A stretch of 64,000 bases of DNA from Polynucleobacter sp. UK-FUSCHL-C3 (GTDB taxonomy: Bacteria > Pseudomonadota > Gammaproteobacteria > Burkholderiales > Burkholderiaceae), in the NCBI RefSeq assembly GCF_040409815.1, contig NZ_CP099959.1, positions 62,001 through 126,000 of the forward strand, read 5' to 3'. The notes under the pieces were generated by a model that saw only the letters and a list, made by a program, of their open reading frames with translations, was not told the origin of the DNA and made no database searches. Shown here one piece after another: positions 19,401-29,772 of this stretch (the first letter of the stretch is position 1; each line of letters opens with the position of its first letter). A program made the translations under genes and the position numbers.

Positions 19401-21221
19401 ATTAAGCAAGTTGCTTCAGGCCGTTTTGGTGTAACCACGGAGTATTTGCGCTCAGCCGATCAAATTCAGATCAAGATGGCTCAGGGTGCGAAGCCTGGGG
19501 AAGGCGGTCAACTGCCCGGCGGCAAGGTCTCGGATTACATTGGTAAGTTACGGTTTTCAGTTCCTGGAGTCGGCTTAATTTCTCCACCTCCTCATCATGA
19601 CATCTATTCGATTGAGGATTTGGCACAACTCATTCATGATCTCAAGAACGTCAATCCAAAAGCTGATGTATCGGTGAAGTTAGTTTCTGAGGTCGGTGTT
19701 GGTACGGTTGCAGCGGGTGTTGCTAAAGCAAAGTCAGATCATGTGGTGATTGCTGGCCATGATGGCGGAACCGGTGCCTCACCCCTATCCTCGATTAAGC
19801 ACGCAGGCTCACCATGGGAGTTAGGCCTAGCGGAGACTCAACAAACTTTGGTGCTGAATCGCTTGAGGAGTCGAATCCGAGTCCAGGCGGATGGTCAAAT
19901 GAAAACTGGCCGTGATGTAGTAATCGGTGCTTTATTGGGCGCCGATGAGTTTGGCTTTGCCACCGCACCGCTAGTTGTTGAGGGCTGCATCATGATGCGT
20001 AAATGCCATCTCAATACATGCCCTGTAGGCGTTGCAACTCAGGATCCCGAGTTACGTAAAAAGTTTTCTGGCAAACCAGAGCATGTGGTTAATTTTTTCT
20101 TCTTCATTGCCGAAGAGGTGCGCGAGATCATGGCACAGTTAGGGATTCGAAAGTTTGATGATTTGATCGGTCGCGTGGATCTTTTGGATACCCGTAAAGG
20201 GGTAGACCACTGGAAAGCACAAGGATTAGATTTCAGTAAAGTGTTTGCGCTTCCTGATGTACCCGCTAAGGAGCCTCGTCATCAAATCCTCACTCAAGAT
20301 CATGGCTTAGGTTCTGCACTGGATCATATTTTGATTGAGAAGAGTGAGCCTGCCTTAGAGAGCGGTGAGAAGGTGTCATTCATCGTACCAATCCGTAACG
20401 TGAATCGCACTGCGGGCGCAATGCTATCAGGCGAGGTCGCTATGCGTTATGGCCACGTTGGTTTACCCGACGACACCATTCATATTCAATTGAATGGCAC
20501 AGCAGGCCAGAGCTTTGCAGCATTCTTAGCGCATGGCATTACCTTCGATTTAGTAGGTGATGCGAATGACTATGTTGGCAAAGGACTCTCGGGTGGTCGT
20601 GTGGTTGTGCGTGCGCCGCATGAGTTCCGGGGCGATACATCCCAAAATATTATTGTTGGCAATACCGTCCTTTACGGTGCGATCGAGGGAGAGGCTTTCT
20701 TTAATGGAGTTGCTGGCGAGCGTTTTGCGGTTCGCAACTCAGGTTCAATTGCAGTGGTAGAGGGCACGGGTGACCATGGTTGTGAGTACATGACGGGTGG
20801 CACTATTGTGGTCTTAGGTAAGACAGGCCGTAATTTTGCGGCCGGTATGAGCGGTGGTATTGCGTACGTCTATGATGAAGATGGCCTTTTTGAGAAGCGT
20901 TGCAATACCAGCATGGCCAGCCTTGAAAAAGTATTGCCGTCAGCTGAGCAAATAACTGCAATGCCGAAGTCTGCTTGGCATGCCCCCGTAAATGTGAAAG
21001 AGGGTGGCGAGCGTCAAACGGATGAGCAGATCGTAAAGACTCTGATCGAACGCCATTTCCGTTACACAGGATCCGAGCGAGCAAAAGCTCTCTTAGCAGA
21101 TTGGGAAAGGTCCCGTACCCGTTTTGTGAAAGTGTTGCCAACCGAGTACAAGCGCGCTTTAGGAGAATTGTGGGAGCGCGCTCAGGGCCAACTTGGTAAA
21201 GAGAAGTCGGTCACGGTATAG
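16470..21221 (+). CDS. gltB: Glutamate synthase large (alpha) subunit
   Basis: GltB moves the amide of glutamine to 2-oxoglutarate, making two glutamates, with electrons from GltD. From the ATG at 16470 the product is 1583 residues. A short propeptide precedes Cys23 (DACGVGF), the glutaminase nucleophile exposed on processing. The class II amidotransferase domain is followed by the central domain and the FMN-binding synthase domain ([30 protein letters not shown]). Cysteines CHLNTCPVG belong to the 3Fe-4S cluster, and the C-terminal beta-helix domain has SGGRVVV and [15 protein letters not shown] at 16455 would add 5 residues. gltD follows after 48 bp. Confidence 0.97.
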   Translation: MNHLELRPTAQGLYNPNHEHDACGVGFVAHIKGKKTHEIISQGLKILENLDHRGAVGADPLMGDGAGILIQIPDALYRAEMKKQGVNLPPVGEYGVGMIFLPKESASRLACEQELERTVRQEGQIVLGWRDVPIDVKMPMSPTVKKTEPVIRQIFIGRGREIMTTDALERKLYVIRKTGSHAIKDLHLKHGKEYFVASMSARTIVYKGLLLASQVGAYYCDLQDSKAVSALALVHQRFSTNTFPAWELAHPYRLIAHNGEINTVKGNVNWINARTGAISSPVLGDDLQKLWPLIYPGQSDTASFDNCLELLVMSGYPLAQAMMMMIPEAWEQHTLMDENRRAFYEYHAAMMEPWDGPAAIAFTDGRQIGATLDRNGLRPARYYVTDDDLVIMASEAGVLPIPENKIVQKWRLQPGKMFMIDMEQGRIIDDVDLKDSVSKAKPYKSWIDAVRVKLDELDVSKKDLQEEEKHIRPAANQLDRQQAFGYSQEDLRYLMAPMAQNGEEAIGSMGNDSPLAVLSDRSKSLYNYFKQLFAQVTNPPIDPIRENLVMSLVSFVGPKPNLLDTNNINPPMRLEISQPVLDFDDMTKVRYIEHYTGGKFRSYELDICYPLAWGKEGIEARLASLCAEATDAVRSGLNILIVSDRQVDAQHMAIPALLATSAIHQHLVERGLRTSTGLVVETGSAREVHHFALLAGYGAEAIHPYLAMETLAEMAKGLPGDLSPEKVIKNFVKAIGKGLQKVMSKMGISTYMSYTGSQIFEAIGLNNELINQYFKGTSSNVGGIGVFEVAEEALRLHHAAFSNDPVLADMLDAGGEYAFRIRGEKHMWTPDSIAKLQHATRSGPEKGYQTYKEYANLINDQSKHLMTLRGLFEFKLDPSKAIALDEVESAKEIVKRFATGAMSLGSISTEAHATLAIAMNRIGGKSNTGEGGEDPNRYKNELKGIPIKKGETLASVLGKDVVEADIPLQDGDSLRSKIKQVASGRFGVTTEYLRSADQIQIKMAQGAKPGEGGQLPGGKVSDYIGKLRFSVPGVGLISPPPHHDIYSIEDLAQLIHDLKNVNPKADVSVKLVSEVGVGTVAAGVAKAKSDHVVIAGHDGGTGASPLSSIKHAGSPWELGLAETQQTLVLNRLRSRIRVQADGQMKTGRDVVIGALLGADEFGFATAPLVVEGCIMMRKCHLNTCPVGVATQDPELRKKFSGKPEHVVNFFFFIAEEVREIMAQLGIRKFDDLIGRVDLLDTRKGVDHWKAQGLDFSKVFALPDVPAKEPRHQILTQDHGLGSALDHILIEKSEPALESGEKVSFIVPIRNVNRTAGAMLSGEVAMRYGHVGLPDDTIHIQLNGTAGQSFAAFLAHGITFDLVGDANDYVGKGLSGGRVVVRAPHEFRGDTSQNIIVGNTVLYGAIEGEAFFNGVAGERFAVRNSGSIAVVEGTGDHGCEYMTGGTIVVLGKTGRNFAAGMSGGIAYVYDEDGLFEKRCNTSMASLEKVLPSAEQITAMPKSAWHAPVNVKEGGERQTDEQIVKTLIERHFRYTGSERAKALLADWERSRTRFVKVLPTEYKRALGELWERAQGQLGKEKSVTV

Positions 21222-21269
21222 CGGGCTAGTTTAAGACAAGAACATATTTAAGAAATTACAGGAGTTTGT

Positions 21270-22733
21270 ATGGGTAAGGTGACTGGATTTATGGAGTTTG
21301 AACGGGTCGATGAAAAATACGAAGCCCCTGTCAAGCGCATTCATCATTACAAAGAATTTGTGGCGGCATTATCTGATGCCGATGCCAAGGTACAAGGTGC
21401 ACGTTGTATGGATTGTGGCATTCCGTTTTGCAATAGCGGTTGCCCAGTGAATAACATCATTCCTGACTTTAATGATTTGGTTTATCAGGGCGATTGGAAA
21501 AATGCGATAGAGGTTTTACATTCCACCAATAATTTTCCGGAGTTTACGGGACGAATTTGCCCGGCACCATGCGAAGCTGCTTGCACTCTCGGCATTAATG
21601 AACTACCTGTAGGTATCAAATCGATTGAGCATGCGATTATCGATAAGGCTTGGGAGAATGGTTGGGTAGAGCCACAGCCTCCTAAGGTCAAGACCGGCAA
21701 GAAAGTTGCGGTGGTAGGTTCTGGCCCAGCTGGTATGGCTGCGGCTCAGCAATTAGCGCGCGTCGGTCATGATGTAACTCTATATGAGAAAAATGATCGC
21801 GTGGGCGGTTTATTACGCTACGGTATTCCTGACTTCAAGATGGAAAAATGGTTGATTGATCGGCGAGTTGAGCAAATGCAAGCCGAAGGCGTGACCTTTG
21901 CCACAGGTGTTTTTGTTGGCAAGGATAGTTTGGGTAAGGAAGTAAAAAATTATGCTCAGAAAACGGTAAGCCCCGAAGAGCTAATGAAAAACTTTGATGC
22001 AGTCATTATTAGTGGTGGCGCAGAGCAGCCTCGTGATCTACCGGTACCAGGCCGAGAACTAGCTGGCATTCATTACGCTCTAGAATTTTTAATTCCTCAA
22101 AATAAAGAGGTTGCAGGCGATTTAAAGAACGAGATTCGTGCGACGGATAAACATGTGGTGGTTATTGGTGGCGGTGATACCGGTTCGGATTGCGTTGGCA
22201 CGTCAAATCGCCATGGTGCCAAACACGTTACTCAGTTTGAGCTATTGCCACAACCTCCAGAAGAAGAGAATAAGCCCTTAGTGTGGCCATATTGGCCTAC
22301 AAAGTTACGGACATCTTCATCCCATGAAGAGGGATGTGAGCGTGATTGGTCGGTAGCCACAAAACGGTTTGAAGGTAAAAATGGCAAGGTTGAGAAACTT
22401 ATCGGTGTTCGTCTGGAGTGGAAAGATGGGAAGATGGCTGAGGTCCCAAATTCAGAGTTTGAGGTCAAGGCAGATTTAGTTTTGCTGGCAATGGGCTTTG
22501 TCTCACCTGCTCAACAAATGCTTAGTGCTTTTGGGGTTGATAAAGACCCGCGGGGCAATGCCAAAGCAACGGTCGATGGTCATAAGGCTTATCACACAAA
22601 TGTCCCTAAGGTTTTTGCTGCTGGAGATATGCGCCGCGGCCAGTCTTTGGTGGTATGGGCAATCCGTGAAGGGCGTCAGTGTGCACGCTCAGTCGATGAG
22701 TTTTTAATGGGCTCGTCGGTTTTGCCACGATAA
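21270..22733 (+). CDS. gltD: Glutamate synthase small (beta) subunit
   Basis: GltD oxidises NADPH and passes electrons through FAD and iron-sulfur clusters to GltB. The 487-residue protein has N-terminal cysteine clusters [14 protein letters not shown] and [13 protein letters not shown] for 4Fe-4S centres. The FAD motif [10 protein letters not shown], the NADPH motif GGGDTGSDC, and the final FAD contact [15 protein letters not shown] follow. An AGGAG site 6 nt before the ATG supports the start. It ends 6 bp before mlaF, so read-through into the mla genes is likely. Confidence 0.97.
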   Translation: MGKVTGFMEFERVDEKYEAPVKRIHHYKEFVAALSDADAKVQGARCMDCGIPFCNSGCPVNNIIPDFNDLVYQGDWKNAIEVLHSTNNFPEFTGRICPAPCEAACTLGINELPVGIKSIEHAIIDKAWENGWVEPQPPKVKTGKKVAVVGSGPAGMAAAQQLARVGHDVTLYEKNDRVGGLLRYGIPDFKMEKWLIDRRVEQMQAEGVTFATGVFVGKDSLGKEVKNYAQKTVSPEELMKNFDAVIISGGAEQPRDLPVPGRELAGIHYALEFLIPQNKEVAGDLKNEIRATDKHVVVIGGGDTGSDCVGTSNRHGAKHVTQFELLPQPPEEENKPLVWPYWPTKLRTSSSHEEGCERDWSVATKRFEGKNGKVEKLIGVRLEWKDGKMAEVPNSEFEVKADLVLLAMGFVSPAQQMLSAFGVDKDPRGNAKATVDGHKAYHTNVPKVFAAGDMRRGQSLVVWAIREGRQCARSVDEFLMGSSVLPR

Positions 22734-22739
22734 TAAGGC

Positions 22740-23567
22740 ATGTCTATTGCAAATCATGATCATGCTGCGGTAGTTTCTATCCGCGGGGTAGATTTCTCCT
22801 ACGCCCCTGGAGAGAGAAAAATTCTCTCCGGACTCAATATGGAGTTTAAGCGCGGTCAAGTCGTTGCGGTGATGGGTGGCTCGGGTTGTGGCAAGACTAC
22901 AGTTTTACGTCTGATTGGCGGTCAAGTGATTGCACAACTGGGCTCAGTACACTTTGAAGGCCATGATGTCGGTACGATGAATGGCAATCAGTTGATGCAA
23001 GCCCGTCGACGCATGGGTATGCTGTTTCAATTCGGTGCTTTGTTCACTGATCTCAGTGTGTTTGAGAACGTCGCTTTTCCATTGCGCGAGCATACCAATC
23101 TCAGCGAAGAGCTCATCCGCGATCTAGTCTTGATGAAGCTCAACGCAGTTGGGTTGCGGGGTGCACGTGATCTGATGCCTTCACAAATATCAGGCGGCAT
23201 GGCAAGACGAGTTGCATTAGCGCGCGCTATTGTTCTAGACCCACCGCTCATCATGTATGACGAGCCCTTCGCAGGATTAGATCCTATTGGTTTGGGGATT
23301 ACAGCCCGCTTAATCCGTAATTTGAATGATGCGCTTGGGGCAACTAGCATTATCGTTACGCACGATGTGGAAGAAACCTTTGAAATTGCCGACTACGTTT
23401 ACTTTATTGCGAATGGAAAAATCGGTGCAGAGGGAACGCCAGATGATCTCAATCAATCAAGCGATCCTTTTGTGCGTCAGTTTTTAGATGCCTCACCGGA
23501 GGGCCCGGTTCCATTTAATTATCCAGGCGTTGATGCTGCGACTGATTTTGGTGTGAGGTCTTCATGA
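22740..23567 (+). CDS. mlaF: Phospholipid ABC transporter ATP-binding protein MlaF
   Basis: ATPase of the MlaFEDB inner-membrane complex, which moves phospholipids between the membranes and keeps the outer membrane asymmetric. The 275-residue protein has Walker A GGSGCGKT (46-53), the Q-loop near MLFQFGALF, signature SGGM (151-154) and Walker B with DEPFAGLDP (174-182), then the switch His in VTHD. Its stop overlaps the mlaE start by 4 bp. The order mlaF-E-D-A-C-B confirms the assignment. Confidence 0.95.
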   Translation: MSIANHDHAAVVSIRGVDFSYAPGERKILSGLNMEFKRGQVVAVMGGSGCGKTTVLRLIGGQVIAQLGSVHFEGHDVGTMNGNQLMQARRRMGMLFQFGALFTDLSVFENVAFPLREHTNLSEELIRDLVLMKLNAVGLRGARDLMPSQISGGMARRVALARAIVLDPPLIMYDEPFAGLDPIGLGITARLIRNLNDALGATSIIVTHDVEETFEIADYVYFIANGKIGAEGTPDDLNQSSDPFVRQFLDASPEGPVPFNYPGVDAATDFGVRSS

Positions 23568-24379
23568 GTACAGAAGCCAATTCGTTATTTAGTGGATTAC
23601 TGAATAAACTAGGCGACCTGGGATTTTTTATTCGTCGCAATATTACTGGTCTTGGTTATGCGGCTCGTATGTTTGCTCTTGTGCTATTCCGATCGGGATC
23701 TTTATTAAAGCGCCCCCGTTTAGTTTCAGATCAAGTCTTATTTGTGGGTAACTACTCTTTTGTCATTATTACGGTCTCCGGTTTATTTGTAGGCTTTGTT
23801 TTAGGCCTCCAGGGTTATTACACACTTACACGTTATGGCTCAGAACAGGCACTAGGCTTATTAGTTGCTTTGTCCTTAACTCGAGAGTTAGGCCCAGTGA
23901 TCACAGCTTTGTTATTTGCTGGTCGAGCTGGAACTTCTTTAACGGCAGAAATTGGTTTAATGAAAGCAGGCGAGCAACTCTCTGCGATGGAAATGATGGC
24001 GGTTGATCCTTTGCGCCGCGTGATTGCTCCTCGCCTATGGGCCGGAATTATCTCTATGCCTATTTTGGCTACGATCTTTACCGCGGTCGGTGTTCTTGGC
24101 GGCTATTTAGTGGGTGTGCCACTAATTGGTGTTGATAGCGGCGCCTTTTGGTCACAGATGCAAGGCGGTGTTGATTTGTTTGATGATATTGGCAATGGTT
24201 TTATTAAGAGCATTGTGTTTGGCTTTGCGGTGACCTTTATAGCTCTATATCAGGGCTATGAGGCTAAGCCAACCCCTGAGGGCGTATCACAGGCTACGAC
24301 TCGAACGGTGGTGCTGTCATCTTTGGCGGTATTGGCTCTCGATTTTTTATTAACTGCCATGATGTTCTCAAACAATTGA
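23564..24379 (+). CDS. mlaE: Phospholipid ABC transporter permease MlaE
   Basis: Permease subunit of the Mla complex. The 271-residue protein has an amphipathic N-terminal region and about five to six hydrophobic segments. The MlaE (DUF140) signature is present: LTRELGPVITALLFAGRAG, then GLMKAGEQLSAMEMMAVDP. The ATG overlaps the mlaF stop as ATGA, a mark of coupled translation. The next gene, mlaD, follows after 64 bp. Confidence 0.95.
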   Translation: MSTEANSLFSGLLNKLGDLGFFIRRNITGLGYAARMFALVLFRSGSLLKRPRLVSDQVLFVGNYSFVIITVSGLFVGFVLGLQGYYTLTRYGSEQALGLLVALSLTRELGPVITALLFAGRAGTSLTAEIGLMKAGEQLSAMEMMAVDPLRRVIAPRLWAGIISMPILATIFTAVGVLGGYLVGVPLIGVDSGAFWSQMQGGVDLFDDIGNGFIKSIVFGFAVTFIALYQGYEAKPTPEGVSQATTRTVVLSSLAVLALDFLLTAMMFSNN

Positions 24380-24443
24380 GAGTGAATATAAAAATGAATG
24401 GTTTAAACAGTAATTGTTCCATTCAGAATAAACTGAGGTTCTT

Positions 24444-24941
24444 ATGAGAAAAAGTGCAATTGATGTCTGGGTAGGTATTTTTGTTGCCATTGGTATGTTG
24501 GCGATGTTGTTCTTGGCCTTGAAGGTTGGCAATATGAGCGCCATCTCATTTGCGCCCACCTATACCGTATCTGCCCGCTTTGACAATATTGGTGGTCTAA
24601 AGCCTAGGGCCCCCGTTAAAAGTGCCGGAGTAGTTGTTGGGCGCATTGCGGATATCAAGTTTGATGACTCAACGTATCAAGCGACTGTGACTATGACCAT
24701 TGATAAGGTATATAAGTTTCCGAAGGACTCCTCGGCCAAAATATTAACCTCGGGTTTGCTAGGAGAGCAATACATTGGCCTAGAGGCTGGTGGAGATGAG
24801 CAAATGCTTGGTGAAGGTGGCAAGATCGCCCAAACTCAATCAGCTATTGTCTTGGAGAATTTAATTAGCCAGTTTTTGTATAACAAGGCTGCCGATAGCG
24901 GGCAAGATAAAGGCGATGGTGCCAAGGGTTCATCGAAGTAG
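24444..24941 (+). CDS. mlaD: Phospholipid-binding MCE protein MlaD
   Basis: MlaD forms the hexameric periplasmic ring that binds phospholipid on top of MlaE. The 165-residue protein has one N-terminal membrane helix (about 9-29; GIFVAIGMLAMLFLALKVG). One MCE domain (about 38-118) follows with IGGLKPRAPVKSAGVVVGRI and LTSGLLGEQYIGLEAGG. A flexible Lys/Gly/Ser tail ends the protein. It has a GAGG ribosome-binding site. Length and layout match other single-MCE MlaD proteins. Confidence 0.94.
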   Translation: MRKSAIDVWVGIFVAIGMLAMLFLALKVGNMSAISFAPTYTVSARFDNIGGLKPRAPVKSAGVVVGRIADIKFDDSTYQATVTMTIDKVYKFPKDSSAKILTSGLLGEQYIGLEAGGDEQMLGEGGKIAQTQSAIVLENLISQFLYNKAADSGQDKGDGAKGSSK

Positions 24942-24977
24942 AATTAGACTCTCTACCAAAATAACACTAACAACTCT

Positions 24978-25715
24978 GTGTCAAGTTTAAAACGTCTTTT
25001 TCTTCTCTTTATTTCTGCCTCGATGATTGGGTGCGCAAGCATTCCGCCTGGCAGTGAGGGCTCTCCCAATGATCCTTGGGAATCTTTTAATCGCTCGGTC
25101 TTCGCCTTTAACGAAGGATTGGATGATTATTTACTAAAGCCCATTACGAAAGGCTATCGTTTTATTCTGCCAAAACCAGCACAACAGGGCATCGATAATT
25201 TCTTTGGTAACTATCGGGATATCTATACCTCAGCTAATAATCTTCTGCAGGGCAACTTTAGTATGGCCTTTAGTGATTTAATGCGCGTGGTCGTCAATAC
25301 TATTTTTGGTTTAGGTGGCTTTATTGATATGGCTACTCCAGGCGGACTGGAAAAACATAAGGCTGATTTTGGACAAACCTTTGGTGTGTGGGGTATTCCA
25401 TCGGGTCCTTATGTGGTCTTGCCAATCTTTGGGCCTAGCTCGGTGCGCGACACTTTTGGAACTGCTGCCGATTTGGAGACCGACTATTTATTCCGGCTTT
25501 TGCCCGATGTTGCCTTGCGTAACAGTTTGACCGCATTACGTGTTGTGAATGCTCGTAATACATACTTTGAGGCTGGGGATTTATTAGAGGGTGCAGCGAT
25601 TGATAAGTACACCTTTACTCGCGATGCCTATATTCAAAGGCGCCAATATCAGATTGACCAGGCTAAAGAGGGCAAGGAGCCACCCATGCCTGTTTATGAA
25701 AACCAATATCAGTAA
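24978..25715 (+). CDS. mlaA: Outer-membrane lipoprotein MlaA (VacJ)
   Basis: MlaA removes mislocalised phospholipids from the outer leaflet of the outer membrane and hands them to MlaC. The 245-residue protein has a signal peptide with lipobox and acylated Cys19 (SMIGCAS). The VacJ domain follows, with DPWESFNRSVFAFNE, NNFFGN-like FFGNYRDIYT and GVWGIPSGPYVVLPIFGPSS. The start is a GTG at 24978, 36 bp after mlaD. In Escherichia coli mlaA lies away from the mla operon, but in many betaproteobacteria it is inside it, as here. Confidence 0.95.
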   Translation: MSSLKRLFLLFISASMIGCASIPPGSEGSPNDPWESFNRSVFAFNEGLDDYLLKPITKGYRFILPKPAQQGIDNFFGNYRDIYTSANNLLQGNFSMAFSDLMRVVVNTIFGLGGFIDMATPGGLEKHKADFGQTFGVWGIPSGPYVVLPIFGPSSVRDTFGTAADLETDYLFRLLPDVALRNSLTALRVVNARNTYFEAGDLLEGAAIDKYTFTRDAYIQRRQYQIDQAKEGKEPPMPVYENQYQ

Positions 25716-25757
25716 CAAAAGTCTAGAAACGACTAAAATCTAGCTTTACACAAATTA

Positions 25758-26396
25758 GTGTCGATCATTGTGAATAAAATCATCCTATCCCTTCTTGTAA
25801 GCACTATATCCTTCTTTGTTGGCCCGGCCTATGCACAGTCAGCGCCCGACTCTAATACCCCAGATGGATTAATTAAAATTATCGTGGCCGATGTGATGAT
25901 CTCGGTTAAGTCGGATCCAGAAATCCAGAAGGGTAATATTCCTCGGGTGGTCGACTTGGTTGAGAAGAAAATTGTGCCCCATACCGATATGCGACGCACC
26001 ACACAGTTGGCGATGGGCAAAAATTGGAGCAAAGCTAGTCCAGAGCAACAGAATCAGCTCATCATGGAGTTCAAAAATTTATTAATTCGGACCTACTCGG
26101 GAGCGCTTAGTCAGCTTCGTGATCAGACTGTGCAATATAAACCGTTACGCGCCACTCCTAGTGATACGGATGTGATTGTACGAACAGTAGTTGTGGGTAA
26201 GGCAGATCCAATTCCTTTGGACTATCGACTTGAGAAAACCAATGATGGCTGGAAAGTCTATGACATTAATATCATGGGCGCATGGTTGATTGAGGCCTAT
26301 CGTAATCAATTTGCCAATCAAATTAGTCAAAATGGCGTGGATGGTTTAATTCGGTTTTTGCAAGAGCGCAATGCTATGTTGGCTGGAAAAAAATAA
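25758..26396 (+). CDS. mlaC: Periplasmic phospholipid shuttle MlaC
   Basis: MlaC carries phospholipid through the periplasm between MlaA and MlaFEDB. The 212-residue protein has a signal peptide ending near AYAQS (about residue 24). The Tol-Ttg2 family core follows, with VPHTDMRRTTQLAMGKNW, LLIRTYSGAL, DYRLEKTNDGWKVYDINIMGAWLI and YRNQF. Two GTG starts, 25758 and 25770, are possible; the signal peptide is intact with either. It lies between mlaA and mlaB with 2 bp to the latter. Confidence 0.94.
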   Translation: MSIIVNKIILSLLVSTISFFVGPAYAQSAPDSNTPDGLIKIIVADVMISVKSDPEIQKGNIPRVVDLVEKKIVPHTDMRRTTQLAMGKNWSKASPEQQNQLIMEFKNLLIRTYSGALSQLRDQTVQYKPLRATPSDTDVIVRTVVVGKADPIPLDYRLEKTNDGWKVYDINIMGAWLIEAYRNQFANQISQNGVDGLIRFLQERNAMLAGKK

Positions 26397-26398
26397 GC

Positions 26399-26659
26399 AT
26401 GAGTTTTGCGCTCCCTGCCTGTGTCAATCAAGGTAATGCAATGGGTCTTCAGCAGCAGGGTATGGCAAGTATTCGACAAAGCCAGATAATTGATTGCTCT
26501 GCTTTAATCGATTTTGATTCCAGCGTACTTGCCGTTCTTATGGCTTGGCAACGGGAGCTCCACCCCATTCATCAAACCCTAGATTTACTTAACCCGCCCG
26601 AGAAGTTAAAAGTATTAGCCCGCGTTTACGGAATCTCTAATTTACTAGGCTTAGAGTAG
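26399..26659 (+). CDS. mlaB: STAS-domain protein MlaB
   Basis: MlaB is the small cytoplasmic STAS subunit that stabilises MlaF in the complex. The 86-residue product has a beta-alpha STAS pattern, IIDCSALIDFDSSVLAVLMAWQRE, resembling the conserved Asp-Ser-Ser region of MlaB proteins, and a C-terminal region ending with a short hydrophobic helix. It starts 2 bp after mlaC and ends 2 bp before the next ABC ATPase. The sequence alone is weakly diagnostic; the operon position makes the call. Confidence 0.85.
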   Translation: MSFALPACVNQGNAMGLQQQGMASIRQSQIIDCSALIDFDSSVLAVLMAWQRELHPIHQTLDLLNPPEKLKVLARVYGISNLLGLE

Positions 26660-26661
26660 GT

Positions 26662-27414
26662 ATGGCATTGGCAGTTTCGGTCGAGCACTTAAGTAAGCGC
26701 TACGGTAATTTACTCGCTCTTGATGATGTGTCTCTACAAGTTAAAGAGGGTGAATTCTTTGGTCTGTTGGGTCCAAATGGGGCTGGTAAAACTACCCTGA
26801 TCTCCATACTGGCTGGCCTTTGTCGTCCAGATCAGGGAGAGGCCTTCATTATGGGCACAAACGTTCAAAGCCATTTCTTAGAAACACGCAGGATGTTGGG
26901 CGTGGTTCCCCAAGAGCTCGTGTTTGATCCATTTTTCACGGTACGCGAGACCTTACAATTTCAGTCGGGTTATTTTGGGATTTTGCATAACGATGATTGG
27001 ATCGATGAGATCATGGCCAATCTAGATCTCACGACTAAGGCGAATAGTAATATGCGCTCTTTGTCAGGGGGCATGAAACGTCGAGTCTTGGTTGCTCAAG
27101 CATTGGTCCACCGTCCGCCAGTGATAGTTTTAGATGAACCTACTGCCGGAGTCGATGTTGAACTTCGTCAATCGCTCTGGAAATTTATTAGCCGTCTCAA
27201 TCAAGATGGCCACACTATTGTATTAACCACACATTACCTAGAAGAGGCTGAGAGTTTATGTGGTCGTATTGCCATGTTGAAGTCTGGGCAGGTGGTGGCG
27301 TTGGATACCACAGCAAACCTACTCGCGCGTTATGGAAAGACTCGCGGGGTTGATGGACAAGAGACCGATTTGGAAGATGTATTTATGCAAATCATGGCAG
27401 GGGATCAACAATAA
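26662..27414 (+). CDS. ABC-2 type transporter ATP-binding protein (YadG-like)
   Basis: The 250-residue ATPase has Walker A GPNGAGKT (37-44), signature LSGGMKRR, Walker B VIVLDEPTAGVD and the switch His in TTHYLEEAE, typical of drug/lipid exporters of the CcmA/YadG group. It overlaps the next gene by 1 bp (TAATG), the permease partner. It follows mlaB by 2 bp, a placement common in Burkholderiaceae. The substrate is unknown; location suggests envelope lipids, but that is inference only. Confidence 0.9.
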   Translation: MALAVSVEHLSKRYGNLLALDDVSLQVKEGEFFGLLGPNGAGKTTLISILAGLCRPDQGEAFIMGTNVQSHFLETRRMLGVVPQELVFDPFFTVRETLQFQSGYFGILHNDDWIDEIMANLDLTTKANSNMRSLSGGMKRRVLVAQALVHRPPVIVLDEPTAGVDVELRQSLWKFISRLNQDGHTIVLTTHYLEEAESLCGRIAMLKSGQVVALDTTANLLARYGKTRGVDGQETDLEDVFMQIMAGDQQ

Positions 27415-28190
27415 TGCGACCTGCATTGGAGTACGGTAGCGGTTTTTTTACCCTATTGCGTAAAGAGATTAAACGCTTCTATAAGGTTGCCTTTCAGACC
27501 GTTGCTGCTCCTGTTTTAACGGCCGTTCTATATCTCATGATCTTTGGTCATGTATTAGAGGGTCGGCTGGTGGTATATGACAAATTAAGTTACACCGCAT
27601 TTTTGATACCAGGTTTAGTGATGATGAGCATTTTGCAGAATGCCTTTGCTAATACTTCTTCATCTTTAATTCAGTCAAAGATTACTGGTAATTTAGTATT
27701 TATTCTCTTGGCCCCATTAACGCACCTTGAATTTTACTCAGCCTATGTATTAGCGGCAGTATTTCGAGGGATTGTAGTGGGCTTAGGTGTTTTGATCATC
27801 ACCTTATTTTTTGATGTTCCCAGTATGCAGTATCCACTTTGGATTTTGTTGTTTGCTTTCTTGGGCGCTGCTATTTTGGGTGGGCTGGGACTCATTGCTG
27901 GAATTTGGGCGGATAAGTTTGATCAGTTAGCCGCATTTCAGAATTTCTTAATCATGCCTGCGACGATGCTCTCAGGGGTGTTCTACTCGATACATTCCTT
28001 GCCAACGATCTGGCAAGTCATTTCGCACTTCAACCCCTTTTTTTATATGATTGACGGCTTTCGTTACGGTTTTTTTGGAGTCTCGGATGTCTCGCCTTGG
28101 ATGAGCCTAGGAGTGGTTGGAGGATTTTTTGTGATTGTCTCGGCCCTGGCTTTGCGTTTACTACAATCAGGTTATAAATTACGGTATTAA
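27414..28190 (+). CDS. ABC-2 type transporter permease (YadH-like)
   Basis: The 258-residue membrane protein belongs to the ABC-2 permease family. It has an N-terminal cytoplasmic helix (FFTLLRKEIKRFYKVAFQ), about six membrane segments and the family segment PATMLSGVFYSIHSLPTIWQ before the last helices. It pairs with the ATPase just upstream by a 1-bp overlap. The complex is an exporter; substrate not recognisable from the sequence. ibaG follows after 22 bp. Confidence 0.9.
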   Translation: MRPALEYGSGFFTLLRKEIKRFYKVAFQTVAAPVLTAVLYLMIFGHVLEGRLVVYDKLSYTAFLIPGLVMMSILQNAFANTSSSLIQSKITGNLVFILLAPLTHLEFYSAYVLAAVFRGIVVGLGVLIITLFFDVPSMQYPLWILLFAFLGAAILGGLGLIAGIWADKFDQLAAFQNFLIMPATMLSGVFYSIHSLPTIWQVISHFNPFFYMIDGFRYGFFGVSDVSPWMSLGVVGGFFVIVSALALRLLQSGYKLRY

Positions 28191-28212
28191 ATCCATTGAA
28201 TGAGGAAAGCAG

Positions 28213-28452
28213 ATGTTCCCCACACCAGAGCAGATTGAAGGCTATATCAAGGACAAACTTCCGTGCACGCATCTAATGGTGGAGGGAGATGGCCAGCATT
28301 TTTATGCCACGATTGTGAGCCCTGACTTTGCTGGTAAGCGCTTGGTGCAAAGGCATCAAATGGTCTATGAAGCTTTAGGAGATCGCATGAAAGCAGAAAT
28401 TCATGCCCTATCGATTAAGGCGTTTACCCCCGATGAGTTTGCTGCTAAATAA
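28213..28452 (+). CDS. ibaG: BolA-family protein IbaG (YrbA)
   Basis: The 79-residue product is a BolA-fold protein of the IbaG/YrbA branch, which partners monothiol glutaredoxins in iron-sulfur handling and has been linked to acid stress. It starts MFPTPEQIEGYIKDKLPC and has HFYATIVSPDFAGKRLVQRHQMVYEAL, with the conserved His of the BolA C-terminal helix-turn-helix-like motif. Placement between mla genes and murA is the classic proteobacterial order. A GGAAAG ribosome-binding site precedes the ATG. The monothiol glutaredoxin at 52674 is a possible partner. Confidence 0.93.
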   Translation: MFPTPEQIEGYIKDKLPCTHLMVEGDGQHFYATIVSPDFAGKRLVQRHQMVYEALGDRMKAEIHALSIKAFTPDEFAAK

Positions 28453-28487
28453 GCACTCATTCAGAATCAATCAATTAAAACGGATTC

Positions 28488-29762
28488 ATGGATAAATTAG
28501 TAATGACGGGTGGTTCACCCCTTCAGGGCGAGGTACAGATTGCAGGCGCAAAAAATGCTGCCCTGCCTATTTTGTGCGCTTGCTTATTAAGTTCAGACAC
28601 AATCGAGTTGCATAATGTGCCTGATTTACAAGACGTACGTACCATGCTGAAGTTATTACAGCAAATGGGCGTGATGGTTGACTTCCCGGACCCCAGTGAT
28701 CGCAGTCATTTGTGTCTCAACGCTGGCAAGATCATTAGCCCAGAAGCGCCCTATGAGTTAGTTAAAACCATGCGCGCATCAATTTTGGTATTGGGCCCAT
28801 TACTCGCACGAATGGGTCTAGCGACGGTGTCGTTGCCAGGCGGTTGTGCAATTGGCGCACGACCTGTCGATCAGCATATTAAGGGCCTTAAGGCGATGGG
28901 CGCTGGCATCCAGATTCGTAAAGGGTTTATTGTTGCTAAGATTGCGGAAGGTAAGCCGCGCTTGCAGGGCAATGCGATTCTGACCGACATGATTACGGTT
29001 ACTGGTACAGAAAATTTGCTCATGGCAGCTTGTTTAGCCGAAGGAACTACAGTGCTTGAAAATGCCGCACGTGAGCCCGAGGTGTCGGACTTAGCAGAGC
29101 TCTTAGTAAAAATGGGAGCGAAGATTTCTGGAATTGGTAGCGACCGCTTGGTGATTGAGGGTGTATCCGCTTTACACGGTGCAAGTCATTCCATCATCCC
29201 AGATCGAATTGAGACCGGAACATTTTTATGTGCCGTGGCTGCGACCGGCGGTGAGATCACGCTTAAGAACTGTCGACCCGATACCTTGGATGTGGTCTTA
29301 GTGAAGTTAAAAGAAGCGGGCCTTAAGTTGAAGAAGGGCAAGGATTGGATAACGGCTAGCATGATAGGTCGCCCTAAACCGGTGAGCTTCAGAACCTCAG
29401 AATACCCCGCCTTTCCAACCGATATGCAGGCTCAGTTCATGGCTTTAAACGCGATTGCCAGTGGAAATTCCCGGATTACCGAGACTATTTTTGAGAACCG
29501 CTTTATGCACGTTCAAGAGCTCAATCGTTTGGGTGCCGATATCTCGATTGAGGGCAATACAGCCATTGTCGAGGGGGTGGATAAGCTCTCGGGGGCAACC
29601 GTTATGGCAACCGATTTGCGTGCCTCAGCAAGCCTTGTCATTGCAGGCTTAGCGGCTCAAGGGGAGACCCAGGTTGATCGTATCTACCATCTTGATCGGG
29701 GTTATGACCGGATGGAACAAAAATTAACCCAAATTGGCGCAAACATCCGCCGCATGAAATAA
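28488..29762 (+). CDS. murA: UDP-N-acetylglucosamine 1-carboxyvinyltransferase
   Basis: MurA transfers enolpyruvate from PEP to UDP-GlcNAc, the first committed step of peptidoglycan synthesis. The 424-residue protein starts [23 protein letters not shown] in family style. The fosfomycin-binding catalytic Cys120 is present in [22 protein letters not shown] and the Arg-containing ENRFMH follow. Length is normal. The gene links ibaG with the histidine genes, as in Burkholderia. Confidence 0.97.
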   Translation: MDKLVMTGGSPLQGEVQIAGAKNAALPILCACLLSSDTIELHNVPDLQDVRTMLKLLQQMGVMVDFPDPSDRSHLCLNAGKIISPEAPYELVKTMRASILVLGPLLARMGLATVSLPGGCAIGARPVDQHIKGLKAMGAGIQIRKGFIVAKIAEGKPRLQGNAILTDMITVTGTENLLMAACLAEGTTVLENAAREPEVSDLAELLVKMGAKISGIGSDRLVIEGVSALHGASHSIIPDRIETGTFLCAVAATGGEITLKNCRPDTLDVVLVKLKEAGLKLKKGKDWITASMIGRPKPVSFRTSEYPAFPTDMQAQFMALNAIASGNSRITETIFENRFMHVQELNRLGADISIEGNTAIVEGVDKLSGATVMATDLRASASLVIAGLAAQGETQVDRIYHLDRGYDRMEQKLTQIGANIRRMK

Positions 29763-29772
29763 TCAACGCATT